A stretch of DNA of 64,000 bases from Dyadobacter jiangsuensis (lineage in GTDB: Bacteria > Bacteroidota > Bacteroidia > Cytophagales > Spirosomataceae): positions 740,738-804,737 of the forward strand of contig NZ_PYAS01000001.1 in NCBI RefSeq assembly GCF_003014695.1, written 5' to 3'. How positions within the stretch are numbered: position 1 is the stretch's first letter; each line of letters starts with the position of its first letter. Position numbers and translations under genes: made by a program. The notes under the pieces were generated by a model. That model ran no database searches and was not told where the DNA came from. It saw nothing but the letters and a program-made list of their open reading frames with translations. Below, in pieces: positions 43,151-53,282 of the stretch.

Positions 43151-43684
43151 ATGTCAAAGACAACGTGGAATGTAGATGTAGCGCATTCAGAAGTTCAGTT
43201 TAAAGTAAAGCACCTGGTTATCTCGACTGTAACAGGATTCTTCCGTACTTTCAGCGGGTCGGCATCGACGGACGGCGATAGTTTCGAGAACGCCAACGTC
43301 AATTTTACCATTGACGTCAACAGCGTAGATACCGGTCAGCCCGGCCGTGACGAGCACTTGCGTAATGCCGATTTCTTTGAAGCGGAGAAATATCCCGAGT
43401 TCAGCTTTGTTTCAACTTCGCTTAGAAAAGATAAGGGCGATTTGTACAAGCTTGTAGGCGACCTGACGATCAAAGGTGTTACCAAAGAAGTGGAACTCGC
43501 AGCCGAATATGGCGGTACCGAGCGTGATCCCTGGGGTAATACCAAAGTCGGATTTGAAGTAAGCGGTACCATCGACCGCAAGGAGTTCGGCGTGACATTC
43601 AATTCACTTACTGAAACCGGCGGTCTTGCACTGGGAGAGAATATCAAGATCCTGGCCAATATCCAATTGGCGAAACAGGCGTAA
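43151..43684 (+). CDS. YceI-family lipid-binding-like protein
   Basis: This 177-residue protein fits the YceI family, a lipocalin-like barrel binding long isoprenoid chains (polyprenyl or quinone type). Marks are WNVDVAHSEVQFKVKHLVIS, TGFFRTFSGSA, LRNADFFEAEKYPEFSFVST and LTIKGVTKEVELAAEY. It has no signal peptide, unlike E. coli YceI, so it acts in the cytoplasm. It is a single gene with a strong terminator after it. Confidence 0.92.
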   Translation: MSKTTWNVDVAHSEVQFKVKHLVISTVTGFFRTFSGSASTDGDSFENANVNFTIDVNSVDTGQPGRDEHLRNADFFEAEKYPEFSFVSTSLRKDKGDLYKLVGDLTIKGVTKEVELAAEYGGTERDPWGNTKVGFEVSGTIDRKEFGVTFNSLTETGGLALGENIKILANIQLAKQA

Positions 43685-43714
43685 TAGCCATTATTTAGAG
43701 TAGCTAACGTGCGA

Positions 43715-43745
43715 GAGGGTGCCCTGTTTCGGGGCGCCCTCTTTT
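43715..43745 (+). terminator. Intrinsic terminator after the YceI gene
   Basis: GAGGGTGCCC (43715-43724) and GGGCGCCCTC (43732-43741) pair over 10 bp (one T-G) around a 7-nt loop and are followed by TTTT. Confidence 0.9.
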
Positions 43746-43814
43746 CATGTTCAATGCTTTTGACTTAATTTGTATACTCTATTAATTTACTAGAATATCC
43801 CTAGGCCCCGTTTT

Positions 43815-44630
43815 ATGCAAATCGAGATTAAGAATAAGTTGAACGACAGAGAGTTGTTCCGTATCAAAAGGATGAAGGAGGTAATTAAAACAACTCATCC
43901 GCACGGGCACAAGGAATATCTCGAAATCATATACCTTACACAGGGCGAAGGGCTGCACCAGATCGACCATCACCGTTTTCCGGTAAGCGGCAACAGCCTG
44001 TACCTCGTGATGCCGGGTCAGATTCATAACTGGGAACTGACCGCCATCCCAAAAGGCTTCGTAATCATGGTGCAGAAGGACTTTCTACTGGGGCACCCGC
44101 TTTATGATGCGCTGTTTCAGACCTTTCCTCTGGCATTCAGCAGCGGCTACCGCCTTGAAAACGCAGGGGCGACTTTCGAGGGAATTTTTGAAAGCATTGA
44201 AACGGAATATGCCTCACGGCAGTCAAATTATGAGGCTATTGTACAGACTTACCTGCTGTTGCTCTTCAATTTGCTGAAACGTGAAGCGCACATGGATCGC
44301 AGCCAGCCCGAGCCCCCATTGCTCAAATCCTTCTTTGAACTGGTGGCGGCACATTACAAATCCATGCACGAAGTCGCCTGGTATTCCGGCCAATTGAATG
44401 TGACGCCTAAAACATTGAATGCCAATTGCCGCAGGTTTCTGGATAAAACAGCCGGAGCGGTGATCAACGAAAAACTGACGGCCGAAAGCAAGCGCCTGCT
44501 GCTCTACTCGCAAGCTAATTTGGGCGAGATTGCCTACGAGCTTGGCTTTACGGACCCGTCGCATTTCAATAAGTTCTTCAAAAGGCAAACCGGCGTTCTG
44601 CCGAGCATTTACCGCAAGGGGATTTCCTAG
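43815..44630 (+). CDS. AraC-family transcriptional regulator
   Basis: This 271-residue protein has an N-terminal cupin domain (HPHGHKEYLEIIYLTQGEG, then GNSLYLVMPGQIHNWEL) and a C-terminal AraC DNA-binding domain (about 165-271; LNVTPKTLNANCRRFLDKTA and LGEIAYELGFTDPSHFNKFF). It lies 92 bp upstream of, and in the same direction as, a TonB receptor gene, which it probably controls. The ligand is unknown. Confidence 0.9.
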   Translation: MQIEIKNKLNDRELFRIKRMKEVIKTTHPHGHKEYLEIIYLTQGEGLHQIDHHRFPVSGNSLYLVMPGQIHNWELTAIPKGFVIMVQKDFLLGHPLYDALFQTFPLAFSSGYRLENAGATFEGIFESIETEYASRQSNYEAIVQTYLLLLFNLLKREAHMDRSQPEPPLLKSFFELVAAHYKSMHEVAWYSGQLNVTPKTLNANCRRFLDKTAGAVINEKLTAESKRLLLYSQANLGEIAYELGFTDPSHFNKFFKRQTGVLPSIYRKGIS

Positions 44631-44681
44631 ATATACCAGTTTTAGGACCGAAAGTACAAAAGTCTACTGAGTTTGTAGGGT

Positions 44682-44689
44682 TATTTTTG
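44682..44689 (+). promoter_or_regulatory. Probable -7 box (TATTTTTG) for the TonB receptor gene
   Basis: An exact TAnnTTTG match lies 33 bp before the ATG at 44723. No -33 element at 19-21 bp; the upstream AraC protein may supply activation. Confidence 0.45.
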
Positions 44690-44722
44690 CCGCATCACCG
44701 TGAACAGGCGGAAATAGCCCTT

Positions 44723-47173
44723 ATGAAATTTCTTTTTACCCTTACAGTGCTTTTTGGCGCATTAGTGCCCATCATGGCGCAGAGCCAGGTGACCATTACC
44801 GGCAAAATCACCGATCATCAAACCGGCCAGGGGCTGCCTTATGCCTCCGTCGCATTGTACCGCTCAGCCGATTCAACCCTGGTAAGCGGCATGCTGGCAG
44901 ATGATAGGGGAGCTTTCCTATTTGAAAAACAGGGTGTTACTGCGTATTACATCGAATCACAATACATGGGATACGGGAAGTTGCGCACGTCGGTACCCGT
45001 GCAGGCGGGTAACGTGGCATTACCGCCTCTGGCCATGCAACCCGATGGTCGCGTGCTCGACGCTGTGGAGGTGACAGGCAACCGGAGCACGGTTGAAAAC
45101 AAAATCGACCGGCAGGTGTACCGCGCGGGCGCATTTCTGGGCAGCCAGGGAGGTACTGCTGTGGACGTGCTCAAAAATACGCCGTCGGTGACAGTCAACA
45201 GCGAAGGCGATATCGCATTGCGCGGCTCGACGGGCTTTCTGGTGCTCGTGAATGGCAAGCCGGTGCAGACCGACCCCGCGGTTGTACTTAACCAGATTCC
45301 CGCGAATAGCATTGAAAACGTCGAAATTATCACCAGCCCATCGGCGCGCTTTGATCCGGACGGGAAATCGGGGATCATTAATATTACTACCAAAACAGTC
45401 GCGAAAGACAGCCAGAGCCTGGTGGTGAATGTGCAGGGTGGGTTACCGTCCGTTCATACCTATCATAACCTGAAAAATCCGCAACGCTTCGGCGCAGACG
45501 CTGCCTGGGGCATCAGGGCTGGTAAATGGGAAGTGAACCTGAGCGGCAGTTACCTTCGGAACGATCTCACAGGCCGGAGGGTGGGTGACGTCAACACGAC
45601 GATCGGGGATGTTTTTACTTCCTTCCCGTCCGATGGTGAGCGGAGTTTCAAGCGGTACAACTATACGGCACGGGCATCGGTGAGCTATACCGCCAGCCCG
45701 TCGGACGTCATTTCAGCAGGTTTTTACAAGGGTTATCGCTTCCAGTCGAGAAGGGCCGATTTGGTTTATAACAATACCAAAACCAACCTGGGTACAGGAC
45801 AGAACGTGGGACGGATTACCTATTTCAATTCCAATATTGCCCAGAAAACAGCCGATGTGACGTCTGCTAATCTCGATTACCTGCATCGTTTTGGAAATAA
45901 ATCGGAGCTGACGTTGTCCGGATTGGTCGAATCTGCCGAGCTGGACGGCCTCACCACCAATATCAACCTTTCCGAGCCGGGCCGCACGCATACTTTGCAA
46001 AACACCCGCAATCCGAGCGAAAACCCTTTAAATGCGTACCGCTTGCAGGCCGACTATGTTGTACCGATTGGCAAAGGGAAGCTGGAAACAGGCTACCAAT
46101 ATCGCAACCAATTGCAGAAAGGCGTATTTCAATACCTGGATCAAAATATGGAAACCGGCGAATTTGTGCTGGTGCCGCAGTTTTCGAGCCGCACGCGCCT
46201 GGAAAACCACATCCATTCGATGTACGGCCAGTATAGCGGGAAATCGGGCAAGCTGGAATATTCGGGTGGATTGCGCTATGAATATGCCACCCGGCAGTTT
46301 ACCGCCGAAGGTGCCGTTACCCGCAACCTTGATTTATCCAATTTCTTCCCGTCTGCGCAATTCCAGTACGCATGGGGCAAAGGCTGGCGCGGGAAAGCGG
46401 GCTACACGCGCCGCGTCCAGCGCACAACGAACAACGAGCTGAATCCTTTTCCCGAACGGGAGCATTCCGAAACCCTCGAATCGGGTGATCCGGACATTCT
46501 ACCCGAATTCATCGGAACGGCCGAAGCGGGCGTCGTGAAAGAGTTCGAAAAGGGAAGTGCTTTTGTAACCTTGTATAATCAGCGGATCAAAAACGTAGTC
46601 AACCGGGTCAACAGCGTTTACAATGATACGATCGTCAACCGTATTTACACCAACGCAGGCCTGGCGACTTCATGGGGCGTGGAAATCGGTGGGAATACCA
46701 GCCTGACTAAATGGTGGCAGGTTTACGCCGGCGCGAACGTGTATCGGTACGCGATCGAGGGAGGGCTTTTCGGGAACACGGTAGTGGTGAACACATCGAG
46801 CGTAGTGTATTCTTTTAATGCCAATACTACCTTCAAAATCGCCCCCACTTTGCAGGCGCAGTGGGGGATCAGCTACTTGTCGAAAAGAGTAACCGCGCAG
46901 GGTGAGGATTCCCGGTTTGTGAATCCGTCGCTTTCGGTGAAGAAAACGTTCCTGAAAGGCAAACTCTCGGCCACATTGCAATGGCAGAACATGGACCTGG
47001 GTATCGCAGGTGCTAACCAGCAGCGTATATCAACCTGGGGCAGAGACTTTTACACGACCACCAACTACATTCAGGAAACAGACATTTTCCTCATTAATCT
47101 GAGCTACAACCTCAATCAACTCGCCAAAAAAGCCAAACTCCCGGCCAGCGAATTTGGTGACCGGGAGTTTTGA
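44723..47173 (+). CDS. TonB-dependent receptor, OMP_b-brl_3 type
   Basis: From the ATG at 44723 (MKFLFTLTVL) this is 816 residues. It has a signal peptide (about 1-19), a carboxypeptidase-regulatory-like domain (about 22-105; ITGKITDHQTGQGLPYASVA), a plug (about 115-225; DVLKNTPSVTVNSEGDIALR, SPSARFDPDGKSGIINITTK) and a barrel. It belongs to the same class as the receptors at 25088 and 58080. It has no SusD partner; an AraC regulator precedes it. Confidence 0.9.
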   Translation: MKFLFTLTVLFGALVPIMAQSQVTITGKITDHQTGQGLPYASVALYRSADSTLVSGMLADDRGAFLFEKQGVTAYYIESQYMGYGKLRTSVPVQAGNVALPPLAMQPDGRVLDAVEVTGNRSTVENKIDRQVYRAGAFLGSQGGTAVDVLKNTPSVTVNSEGDIALRGSTGFLVLVNGKPVQTDPAVVLNQIPANSIENVEIITSPSARFDPDGKSGIINITTKTVAKDSQSLVVNVQGGLPSVHTYHNLKNPQRFGADAAWGIRAGKWEVNLSGSYLRNDLTGRRVGDVNTTIGDVFTSFPSDGERSFKRYNYTARASVSYTASPSDVISAGFYKGYRFQSRRADLVYNNTKTNLGTGQNVGRITYFNSNIAQKTADVTSANLDYLHRFGNKSELTLSGLVESAELDGLTTNINLSEPGRTHTLQNTRNPSENPLNAYRLQADYVVPIGKGKLETGYQYRNQLQKGVFQYLDQNMETGEFVLVPQFSSRTRLENHIHSMYGQYSGKSGKLEYSGGLRYEYATRQFTAEGAVTRNLDLSNFFPSAQFQYAWGKGWRGKAGYTRRVQRTTNNELNPFPEREHSETLESGDPDILPEFIGTAEAGVVKEFEKGSAFVTLYNQRIKNVVNRVNSVYNDTIVNRIYTNAGLATSWGVEIGGNTSLTKWWQVYAGANVYRYAIEGGLFGNTVVVNTSSVVYSFNANTTFKIAPTLQAQWGISYLSKRVTAQGEDSRFVNPSLSVKKTFLKGKLSATLQWQNMDLGIAGANQQRISTWGRDFYTTTNYIQETDIFLINLSYNLNQLAKKAKLPASEFGDREF

Positions 47174-47175
47174 GG

Positions 47176-49401
47176 TTACTTGCCGTGGATGAGCTGCAAG
47201 GCTTTTTCGAGCGGCTCATCCCGGCCGTCGGCAATGCCCTGGATGGTGGGCTTCACCTCTACCTGTGGCACAATGCCGATCCGCTGGGTTTCGCGGCCGT
47301 CGGGGTAGTAGACGCCGATACCGCTGATGCTCGTACGTAGCCCGCCGGGCAGGACGATGTGTGATATATCACCATCCGCCCCGGCTGTCGTGCTGCCGAT
47401 TACCGTCACATTGGGTGCAGCGGCGAAGGCCATCGTCGTGAATTCCGACTGGCTTACGGAGTTTTCATTCACGATCACAATCACCTTTCCCTTGTAATGA
47501 TCGGGATTAGTTTTGCCGAGTTTCAGCTCGGGCGTCCAGGTAAACACACCGGGCGTTTTGAAGTTGCCTACGGTGAATTTTGCAAACGGTTTCGCCTCCG
47601 GCAGCAGCATCGGTCCGAATGAGAATACCATAAAATCCGACGGATAACACCGCATATCCACGATCAAACCTTTGCTTTTCCCGATTTGCGGTGCCAATGC
47701 GGGCAGATAAGAATTTTTGAATTTCCCCGGGAAAATATAGGCTACGTCCTGCCCGATCATTTTGAAGCAAGTGTCCTTTTTGTTGTAATTGGCATATGTA
47801 TTAACCTTGCTGCGCGGATAAACAGAAATGTTTGCTTTTTGCACTTTTCCTGCCCGCTTGAAGGTGATCGCAATCGTGGAGTCGTTGCTCCGAAGCAAGT
47901 TTGGTGCCATAGTTTTCAGCTGGATCACGGGATTAGAGCCAGGCGTGTAAGGCTTCTTTTCGGCAATGATCTGCTTAACACCTTTTCCATTGATCGTCTC
48001 GATCACATCGCCTGGTTTCAGCCCGGTTTGCTTGCCCAACTGCGCATTGAAATAATCGATAACAACCGGTTTCCCCTCGATAAAACTCAGCTGAACGGGC
48101 GCGAAGTTTTGCCCGAAATATTTGTCCAGCGCTTCGTGGTTGCCATTGAGGTTGGCGTGCGAATCCTTGACCCTCGTAATGAGAGCCAATGCGGCCAGTT
48201 TGTATTCTGTTTCGTTAGCGGCCGTCACGAACCTGGGTACAAATTCTTCCAGTACCGCCTGCCAGTCCTCGTGGATCAGCGGCTTGTAGGGGAAGAAATA
48301 CTCGATCATATTCCAGTACCTGAACAGCGAGAGCAGCCTGAAACCGGCATCGGGATAGGCCATTTCCGCATAGGGATTTTCGTTCTTGAATTCGGGATTA
48401 CCCACGTCGATATACGACGCGATATAGTAATGCTCATCCGTGCGGGCAGCCCGGCGGATGGAGTCGAGTCGGGGCGGTAATGCATCGCCCGACTTCGCAA
48501 GCCACGCGAGGTCCGGTTTTATCACCGCATCTGCCGGAATGGCCTCCGGCGACAGTTCCCTGATCGGCCCGAACTTACTCAGCCATTGGCCGATCACCTG
48601 TTGCCGCTCCGTATCGTTTTTGGCAGCGATGTACGGCGCAGCCACGCGGAAAAGCTCATAATCCATATTGAAATTACCATTCGCCACGGCGGGGTGATGG
48701 TATTTCACAAATCCCCATATCCTGCCCAGCTGCGCCAGGCTGGTAGCCTGCTCTTTGGAAAGCTTGTAACCCGGACCCAATGCCAGCTTCGACCCGCCGT
48801 CGAATTCCTTGTCGAGCTCGGCGGCATAAATCTTTTTAGGAGGGGCCTCGGTGAATGGCTTACCATCGATAAGCAGCTCAAACTGATCGACCCAGAGTGT
48901 TCCCGGCCCCACGAGCAGCGCGCCAATGTAGATTTTATCTGCACCGGAGGGGTAGGGCAGCTTAATGCTGTACTGCTTCCAGTCCTGTGTCCCGCGCAGG
49001 TTTTCGCCTTGCATATTATTGAATTGCAGCATTCCCGATTTTCCGTCGATCCGCATCATCAGCCCGGCGAAGCCCTTCCCGACATCCCTGAATTTCATAT
49101 AGCCCCTCAGTTCTATTTCCTTGCCGCTGTAATCGGCCGGCAAGGGGTTGGCCGCAGAACCGAATTGTATATTGTCCATCACCTCCGGCGACTGGATGCG
49201 TAGGGAGGCCTTACCCTGGTATTTTTCCGTGGTATCGGGAGAGAATTTATAGCCTTTTCCCCATTCCATCCAGGGAGCAGGCAGCTTGTCTGCAATGAGT
49301 GTTTTTTCAAAATTGAGGTTAAAATCTGTCGATGAAGGCTGCTGCGCCAGGGCGACTCCCATGGAAAGGGCGCACAGTGCGGTTGTAAAGAAATATCGCA
49401 T
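47176..49401 (-). CDS. S41-family (tail-specific/C-terminal-processing) exported peptidase
   Basis: From the ATG at 49401 (MRYFFTTALC) this is 741 residues, with a signal peptide (about 1-19, ALAQ). A beta-sandwich region (about 25-190) resembles a carbohydrate-binding or jelly-roll domain (SLRIQSPEVMDNIQFGSAAN). Next is a helical part with FRLLSLFRYWNMIEYFFPYK, then a PDZ-like region (about 430-510; TGLKPGDVIETINGKGVKQI). The S41 catalytic domain has nucleophile Ser652 in ENSVSQSEFTTMAF. It is a periplasmic or surface protease. It converges on the receptor gene with a 2-bp gap. The long frame to 49533 is not used. Confidence 0.88.
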   Translation of the reverse strand: MRYFFTTALCALSMGVALAQQPSSTDFNLNFEKTLIADKLPAPWMEWGKGYKFSPDTTEKYQGKASLRIQSPEVMDNIQFGSAANPLPADYSGKEIELRGYMKFRDVGKGFAGLMMRIDGKSGMLQFNNMQGENLRGTQDWKQYSIKLPYPSGADKIYIGALLVGPGTLWVDQFELLIDGKPFTEAPPKKIYAAELDKEFDGGSKLALGPGYKLSKEQATSLAQLGRIWGFVKYHHPAVANGNFNMDYELFRVAAPYIAAKNDTERQQVIGQWLSKFGPIRELSPEAIPADAVIKPDLAWLAKSGDALPPRLDSIRRAARTDEHYYIASYIDVGNPEFKNENPYAEMAYPDAGFRLLSLFRYWNMIEYFFPYKPLIHEDWQAVLEEFVPRFVTAANETEYKLAALALITRVKDSHANLNGNHEALDKYFGQNFAPVQLSFIEGKPVVIDYFNAQLGKQTGLKPGDVIETINGKGVKQIIAEKKPYTPGSNPVIQLKTMAPNLLRSNDSTIAITFKRAGKVQKANISVYPRSKVNTYANYNKKDTCFKMIGQDVAYIFPGKFKNSYLPALAPQIGKSKGLIVDMRCYPSDFMVFSFGPMLLPEAKPFAKFTVGNFKTPGVFTWTPELKLGKTNPDHYKGKVIVIVNENSVSQSEFTTMAFAAAPNVTVIGSTTAGADGDISHIVLPGGLRTSISGIGVYYPDGRETQRIGIVPQVEVKPTIQGIADGRDEPLEKALQLIHGK

Positions 49402-49490
49402 GACCAAGGTCTTTCTTGGTAAAAGAATGGTTACTAATGTGCTTACTGTAACCGAATGTAAAAAGAATGTTACCTTGTGCAGAAAGAAGA

Positions 49491-49518
49491 AACCCCCGTG
49501 GGATTTTCCGCGGGGGTT
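49491..49518 (-). terminator. Intrinsic terminator after the DUF4374 gene
   Basis: AACCCCCGTGG (49491-49501) pairs with CCGCGGGGGTT (49508-49518) over 11 bp (one T-G) around a 6-nt loop. On the minus strand it is followed by TTTCTTCTTTC. It lies 37 bp past the stop of the gene at 49556. Confidence 0.85.
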
Positions 49519-49555
49519 AACTTGATATATCAATTAAGTGTTGATAGCGAGCTTG

Positions 49556-50764
49556 TTATTTCGTTTTTTCCAGCCGAAGAATGTAATCGATGCCATCTAC
49601 AAACTCGGCGCCTTTCGTCAGTTTTTCGCTAGCCGGGTCGTATTCCCAGATATAATCCTTGTCGGCTGCATTCACGGCGATATAAGCTTTGCCGTCTTCC
49701 ACCACCACGGCATTGACCATCCGTTCGCCCTTGTCGGCAGGGAGGTCAAGCTTTTTGATAAATGTGCCGGTTTTTACGTCGATAACAGAGAACGAGTGGT
49801 CGGCATCGATTGACTCGCCCTTGATACGCGTGCGCACGATGGCTTTACCGTTGCCGATATACCACATCGCCGCGCCCATGCCGTTATCCGTTTTGGCTGA
49901 AAGATCAAAGAAATAGGTCGGATCGAGCGTGGTAGCACCGTTTTTGATACGGTAAACTATCGATGGAGATTTGTAATCGTAACCGGCCACCGGATCGCTG
50001 ATGAAGTAAATGTCGCCGTTTTCATCCTTGAACGACGCCGGCGCGTACACGATCGGGCCGCCGGGCGTAGTGGTGCGCGTGTCGGTGATGGTGCTTTCGG
50101 TTTTCATGGAAGGGTAACTCACAACCGCCACATTGAAATCGGGGTTGACCGGCAGCGGTTTTACCGACCAATCCGAGAACGAATAGCCGTAGCCCACAAA
50201 CAGCTTGCCGTCGCGGTATTCGGCAAACCCGACGTTATAGCCGGTAAAGCCAGCCGGTTTTGCTTTCAGGTCCAGTTTTCCGGTAGTAAGCGTCATATCT
50301 GCCACTTTCACGATAGCGTAACGGCCTTCGCCTTCCGCGTCGCCGAAGATCACGAGCGTCTGATCATCCACCCACACATAGGAGCTCCAGTTGAGGAATG
50401 TGAAGGGCACTTCTTTGTCGATCACCAGCGTGCCGTTTTGAACGTGATACTTACCAAAACGGCCGCTGCCGAAATTGGCGTGGTAGTAAAATCCGTCCTT
50501 TTGAATAATGTCCTGCGCATACACTTTGCCGGTCATTTCGGCGCCGTTGCCTTTGAGGGTGATGGTACCGCTCGTGAGCGACGGCACATCCGCAATGTAA
50601 TAGGCGGTATTGGGCCATGCGCCCACACAAAGTACGGCGGAGTATTTGCCTTCTTCCTGAACGGGAGTACCTCCGTTATCGTCGCTATCGCTGCATCCGT
50701 GAAGGGTGAATGCGGTGAGCGCAACGAGGATGGCTTTGGCCGGGTAGCTGAAAAATCTGTTCAT
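49556..50764 (-). CDS. DUF4374 lipoprotein, iron-uptake associated
   Basis: This 402-residue lipoprotein has its cysteine at 24 (TLHGCSDSDDNGG, with a Gly/Asp-rich surface-export-like tail). The body is a beta-propeller-like DUF4374 domain (YVWVDDQTLVIFGDAEGEGR, DENGDIYFISDPVAGYD). DUF4374 genes in Bacteroidota usually sit beside TonB receptors for siderophores or haem. Here it starts 31 bp after the receptor stop, so they are one operon. A metal or ligand binding role is likely but not shown. Confidence 0.88.
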   Translation of the reverse strand: MNRFFSYPAKAILVALTAFTLHGCSDSDDNGGTPVQEEGKYSAVLCVGAWPNTAYYIADVPSLTSGTITLKGNGAEMTGKVYAQDIIQKDGFYYHANFGSGRFGKYHVQNGTLVIDKEVPFTFLNWSSYVWVDDQTLVIFGDAEGEGRYAIVKVADMTLTTGKLDLKAKPAGFTGYNVGFAEYRDGKLFVGYGYSFSDWSVKPLPVNPDFNVAVVSYPSMKTESTITDTRTTTPGGPIVYAPASFKDENGDIYFISDPVAGYDYKSPSIVYRIKNGATTLDPTYFFDLSAKTDNGMGAAMWYIGNGKAIVRTRIKGESIDADHSFSVIDVKTGTFIKKLDLPADKGERMVNAVVVEDGKAYIAVNAADKDYIWEYDPASEKLTKGAEFVDGIDYILRLEKTK

Positions 50765-50795
50765 TTTTGGGTGTTATAGGTAAAATTTAAGTTGC

Positions 50796-53207
50796 TTAAT
50801 GGATGAAATAGCGGAGTTTCAGCGCGAATGCACGACCAGGCTTTTGAAGCCTGAAATTGTCGTACGCGAGGTCGTCGGTGAGATTGCGGCATTCGGCCGA
50901 CACGTTGTAGCGACCGTCGGCAAACGAATAGCTCAGCGTCGCATTGTGGATCAGCTGGCTCGGGATCGTCGACTTGCCGTTTACATTCCCGAAAGCCTCC
51001 CAGGTGAGGTAAAACCAATGCACATATTGGGTAAACCAGCTGAATTGCAGGCGCGAACCCTTCATAAACACATCGCTTTTCCCGATGCCCAGGTTGGCAT
51101 TACCGAAGAACCACGGCTGATTAGGGATTTTGTTCTTATAAGTCGCTTCGGGCACATTGGAGGTCGTGCTGCCGAACTTCGTCATATTGATCGCATTCTG
51201 ATAGGTTGCATTCACATTGAAAGAAAGCAGATCGGCGTAGTCGTACCGGAGTTCGGCTTCGAAGCCTGTTACCCGCACATTCGATTTGTTCTCGTTTTTC
51301 AAAGCCTTCGAACGCTGGTCGGCAACGGGGTAAATGAAGTCGGAGGCATTGCGGTAAAAGCCGGCTGCTTCGGCGAAGAAGCGGTGCTTGCCGGTGCGGA
51401 AACCATAGTAGGAGCCCAGGTTCACGTTATCGCTGCGCTCGGGTTTGAGGTCCGGATTAGGCTGGACATTCAGGCCGTCGCCAAACACTTCTTCTACCTC
51501 CTGCAAGCGGAAGGTATGTTCCAAGGAGAGCTTCACGCCGAGGTCGGGCAGGATTTTGTACCGCGATGCCGCGCCGTAACCGTAATTGGGGAAATTGTCG
51601 GTCAAAACCTGGTAGCCGTTGTCGACCCATTTCTTCCGTTCGAGGCCCAGGCCATAATATTTGGCAAAAAAGGTATTGGTCCAGCGCTTGTCGAGCAGTT
51701 CCTGCTGGTAGGCAAGTCCCAGGATCTGCTTCGTCATGATCCCCGGCATATCGTCGCCGGATACGAGCAATTCATTATAATTCTCGTTTTTGAGGCGATC
51801 TATCGTGTAGTTGAGGTTCAATGAATGCCGCTCGTTGAGTGTGTAGCTCGCATTCGCACGTAGGAAGGCACGCGGGCGGATGATATGCGAGAGCGATTTG
51901 ATACCGCCCATTTCGGTCGCGCCCTTGGTAGTCCAGGAGCCGTCCCAGTAGTATTGGCGAAGTAGGGTATCGGCAGTCAGGTATTTGTCTGTTGAAAGCG
52001 AAGCAAACAGGTTTACGTCCAGGCCATTTACCAATAGGTTGCTTTTCTTGTACCGCAACGTCCCGGTCGACGATTTTCCCTTTCGTTCCACATTGCCGTA
52101 TACAATGGCCTGTTCAAAACCCGTTTGCTGGTCCTGGCGGCTCTCGGAGTAACCAAAACCTGCATACAGAACGTCGGCCCAGCTTTTATTGGTAATACCC
52201 ACCTCTACCTGCCCCATACCCGAGCGGTAGTGGTCGTGGAAACGTTTCACGTCGGTGGTTACGAAGTTGGCCCCGGTGAGGTCGGTGATCTGATTCCCGA
52301 CACGCGTCCCGCCTTCCAGGATCTCGACGCCTTTCATCTTATAATTGTTGTCGGAGTAATTGAAAAAGCCGCTCGCCTTGACGGTAATGCCCGTCGGCTT
52401 GTGCACATACTGAGCTGTCAGCGCCGAACGATGGGTGTTAAACGAACCGTAGCTGTGGCTGAGGTCGAGGTAGTTGGTTTGTTTCTGGTTGGTGATCACA
52501 TTCACCGCGCCGCCCATGGCGTCCGAGCCAAGCTGCACCGGCACCACGCCTTTATACACCTCGATACGTTCCGACAGGTTCACGGGAATATTGTTCAGCG
52601 ACATCGCGCTGCCCATGACTTCCATCGGTACGCCGTCGATGAAATACTTCACCGCCTTGCCCGAAAGCCCGTTGATCGAAAAGTTGAAGTTCGATCCCAA
52701 TCCCCCTTGCTCGCGGATGCGTACGCCGGCGCTGCGGTTGAGTACCTGGTTGAGGTCGGCTGTGGTGTTTTGAAACTGTTTCGTCTCGATCGCATTCACA
52801 GTAAAGGCCTGTTCCTTCACTGCCTGCGTTTCCGTTTTACCGTAAACGCTTACTTCATTGAGATTTTGCTGGTTTTCTTGGAGCTGGAAATGGAGGGAGG
52901 CTGTCTTTCCGGCTTGTATCGTTACCGTTTCCGACACGGCTTTGTAGCCCATCAATGTGGCTTGCACGGTGTAGGTGCCTGTTTTCGCGGCTGGTAGGGC
53001 AAAAAAGCCATTCGCATCCGTCGTAACGCCGTTCGGGGTTTTGAGGATGGAAACGGTTGCGCCGGGCAGCGCCTCGCCGGATGCTGTTTTGACATAGCCG
53101 GAAACCGAAAGTACCTTTTGGGCGAACCCTTGGAGCCCGTTAAAACTGATGGTAATCAGGAGGAATAAACGTGTAAATAAGCTGCGTGGCATGAGGTGTT
53201 GATTCAT
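50796..53207 (-). CDS. TonB-dependent receptor, probable siderophore type
   Basis: This 803-residue outer-membrane receptor (start at 53207; an in-frame ATG at 53192, MPRSLFTRLF, is as likely) has a signal peptide, a carboxypeptidase-regulatory-like domain (about 33-110; SGYVKTASGEALPGATVSIL), a plug (about 125-235; LNQVLNRSAGVRIREQGGLG, GSDAMGGAVNVITNQ) and a barrel ending in ALKLRYFIH. The plug and the classic final-strand end are like ferric siderophore receptors, unlike the OMP_b-brl_3 receptors in this window. The downstream DUF4374 lipoprotein supports an iron role. No Fur box was recognised by eye. Confidence 0.88.
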   Translation of the reverse strand: MNQHLMPRSLFTRLFLLITISFNGLQGFAQKVLSVSGYVKTASGEALPGATVSILKTPNGVTTDANGFFALPAAKTGTYTVQATLMGYKAVSETVTIQAGKTASLHFQLQENQQNLNEVSVYGKTETQAVKEQAFTVNAIETKQFQNTTADLNQVLNRSAGVRIREQGGLGSNFNFSINGLSGKAVKYFIDGVPMEVMGSAMSLNNIPVNLSERIEVYKGVVPVQLGSDAMGGAVNVITNQKQTNYLDLSHSYGSFNTHRSALTAQYVHKPTGITVKASGFFNYSDNNYKMKGVEILEGGTRVGNQITDLTGANFVTTDVKRFHDHYRSGMGQVEVGITNKSWADVLYAGFGYSESRQDQQTGFEQAIVYGNVERKGKSSTGTLRYKKSNLLVNGLDVNLFASLSTDKYLTADTLLRQYYWDGSWTTKGATEMGGIKSLSHIIRPRAFLRANASYTLNERHSLNLNYTIDRLKNENYNELLVSGDDMPGIMTKQILGLAYQQELLDKRWTNTFFAKYYGLGLERKKWVDNGYQVLTDNFPNYGYGAASRYKILPDLGVKLSLEHTFRLQEVEEVFGDGLNVQPNPDLKPERSDNVNLGSYYGFRTGKHRFFAEAAGFYRNASDFIYPVADQRSKALKNENKSNVRVTGFEAELRYDYADLLSFNVNATYQNAINMTKFGSTTSNVPEATYKNKIPNQPWFFGNANLGIGKSDVFMKGSRLQFSWFTQYVHWFYLTWEAFGNVNGKSTIPSQLIHNATLSYSFADGRYNVSAECRNLTDDLAYDNFRLQKPGRAFALKLRYFIH

Positions 53208-53282
53208 ATATCACCTCTTAGTAGCCCCAAATCGAAATACCCGAAGGTCGGGTTTGAAAAAAATCAGGAATTGGGAAATGCA

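Noticed and set aside
47686..49203. Plus-strand frames opposite the S41 peptidase gene
   Set aside because: Shadow frames; the peptidase frame has signal peptide, PDZ and catalytic motifs in order.
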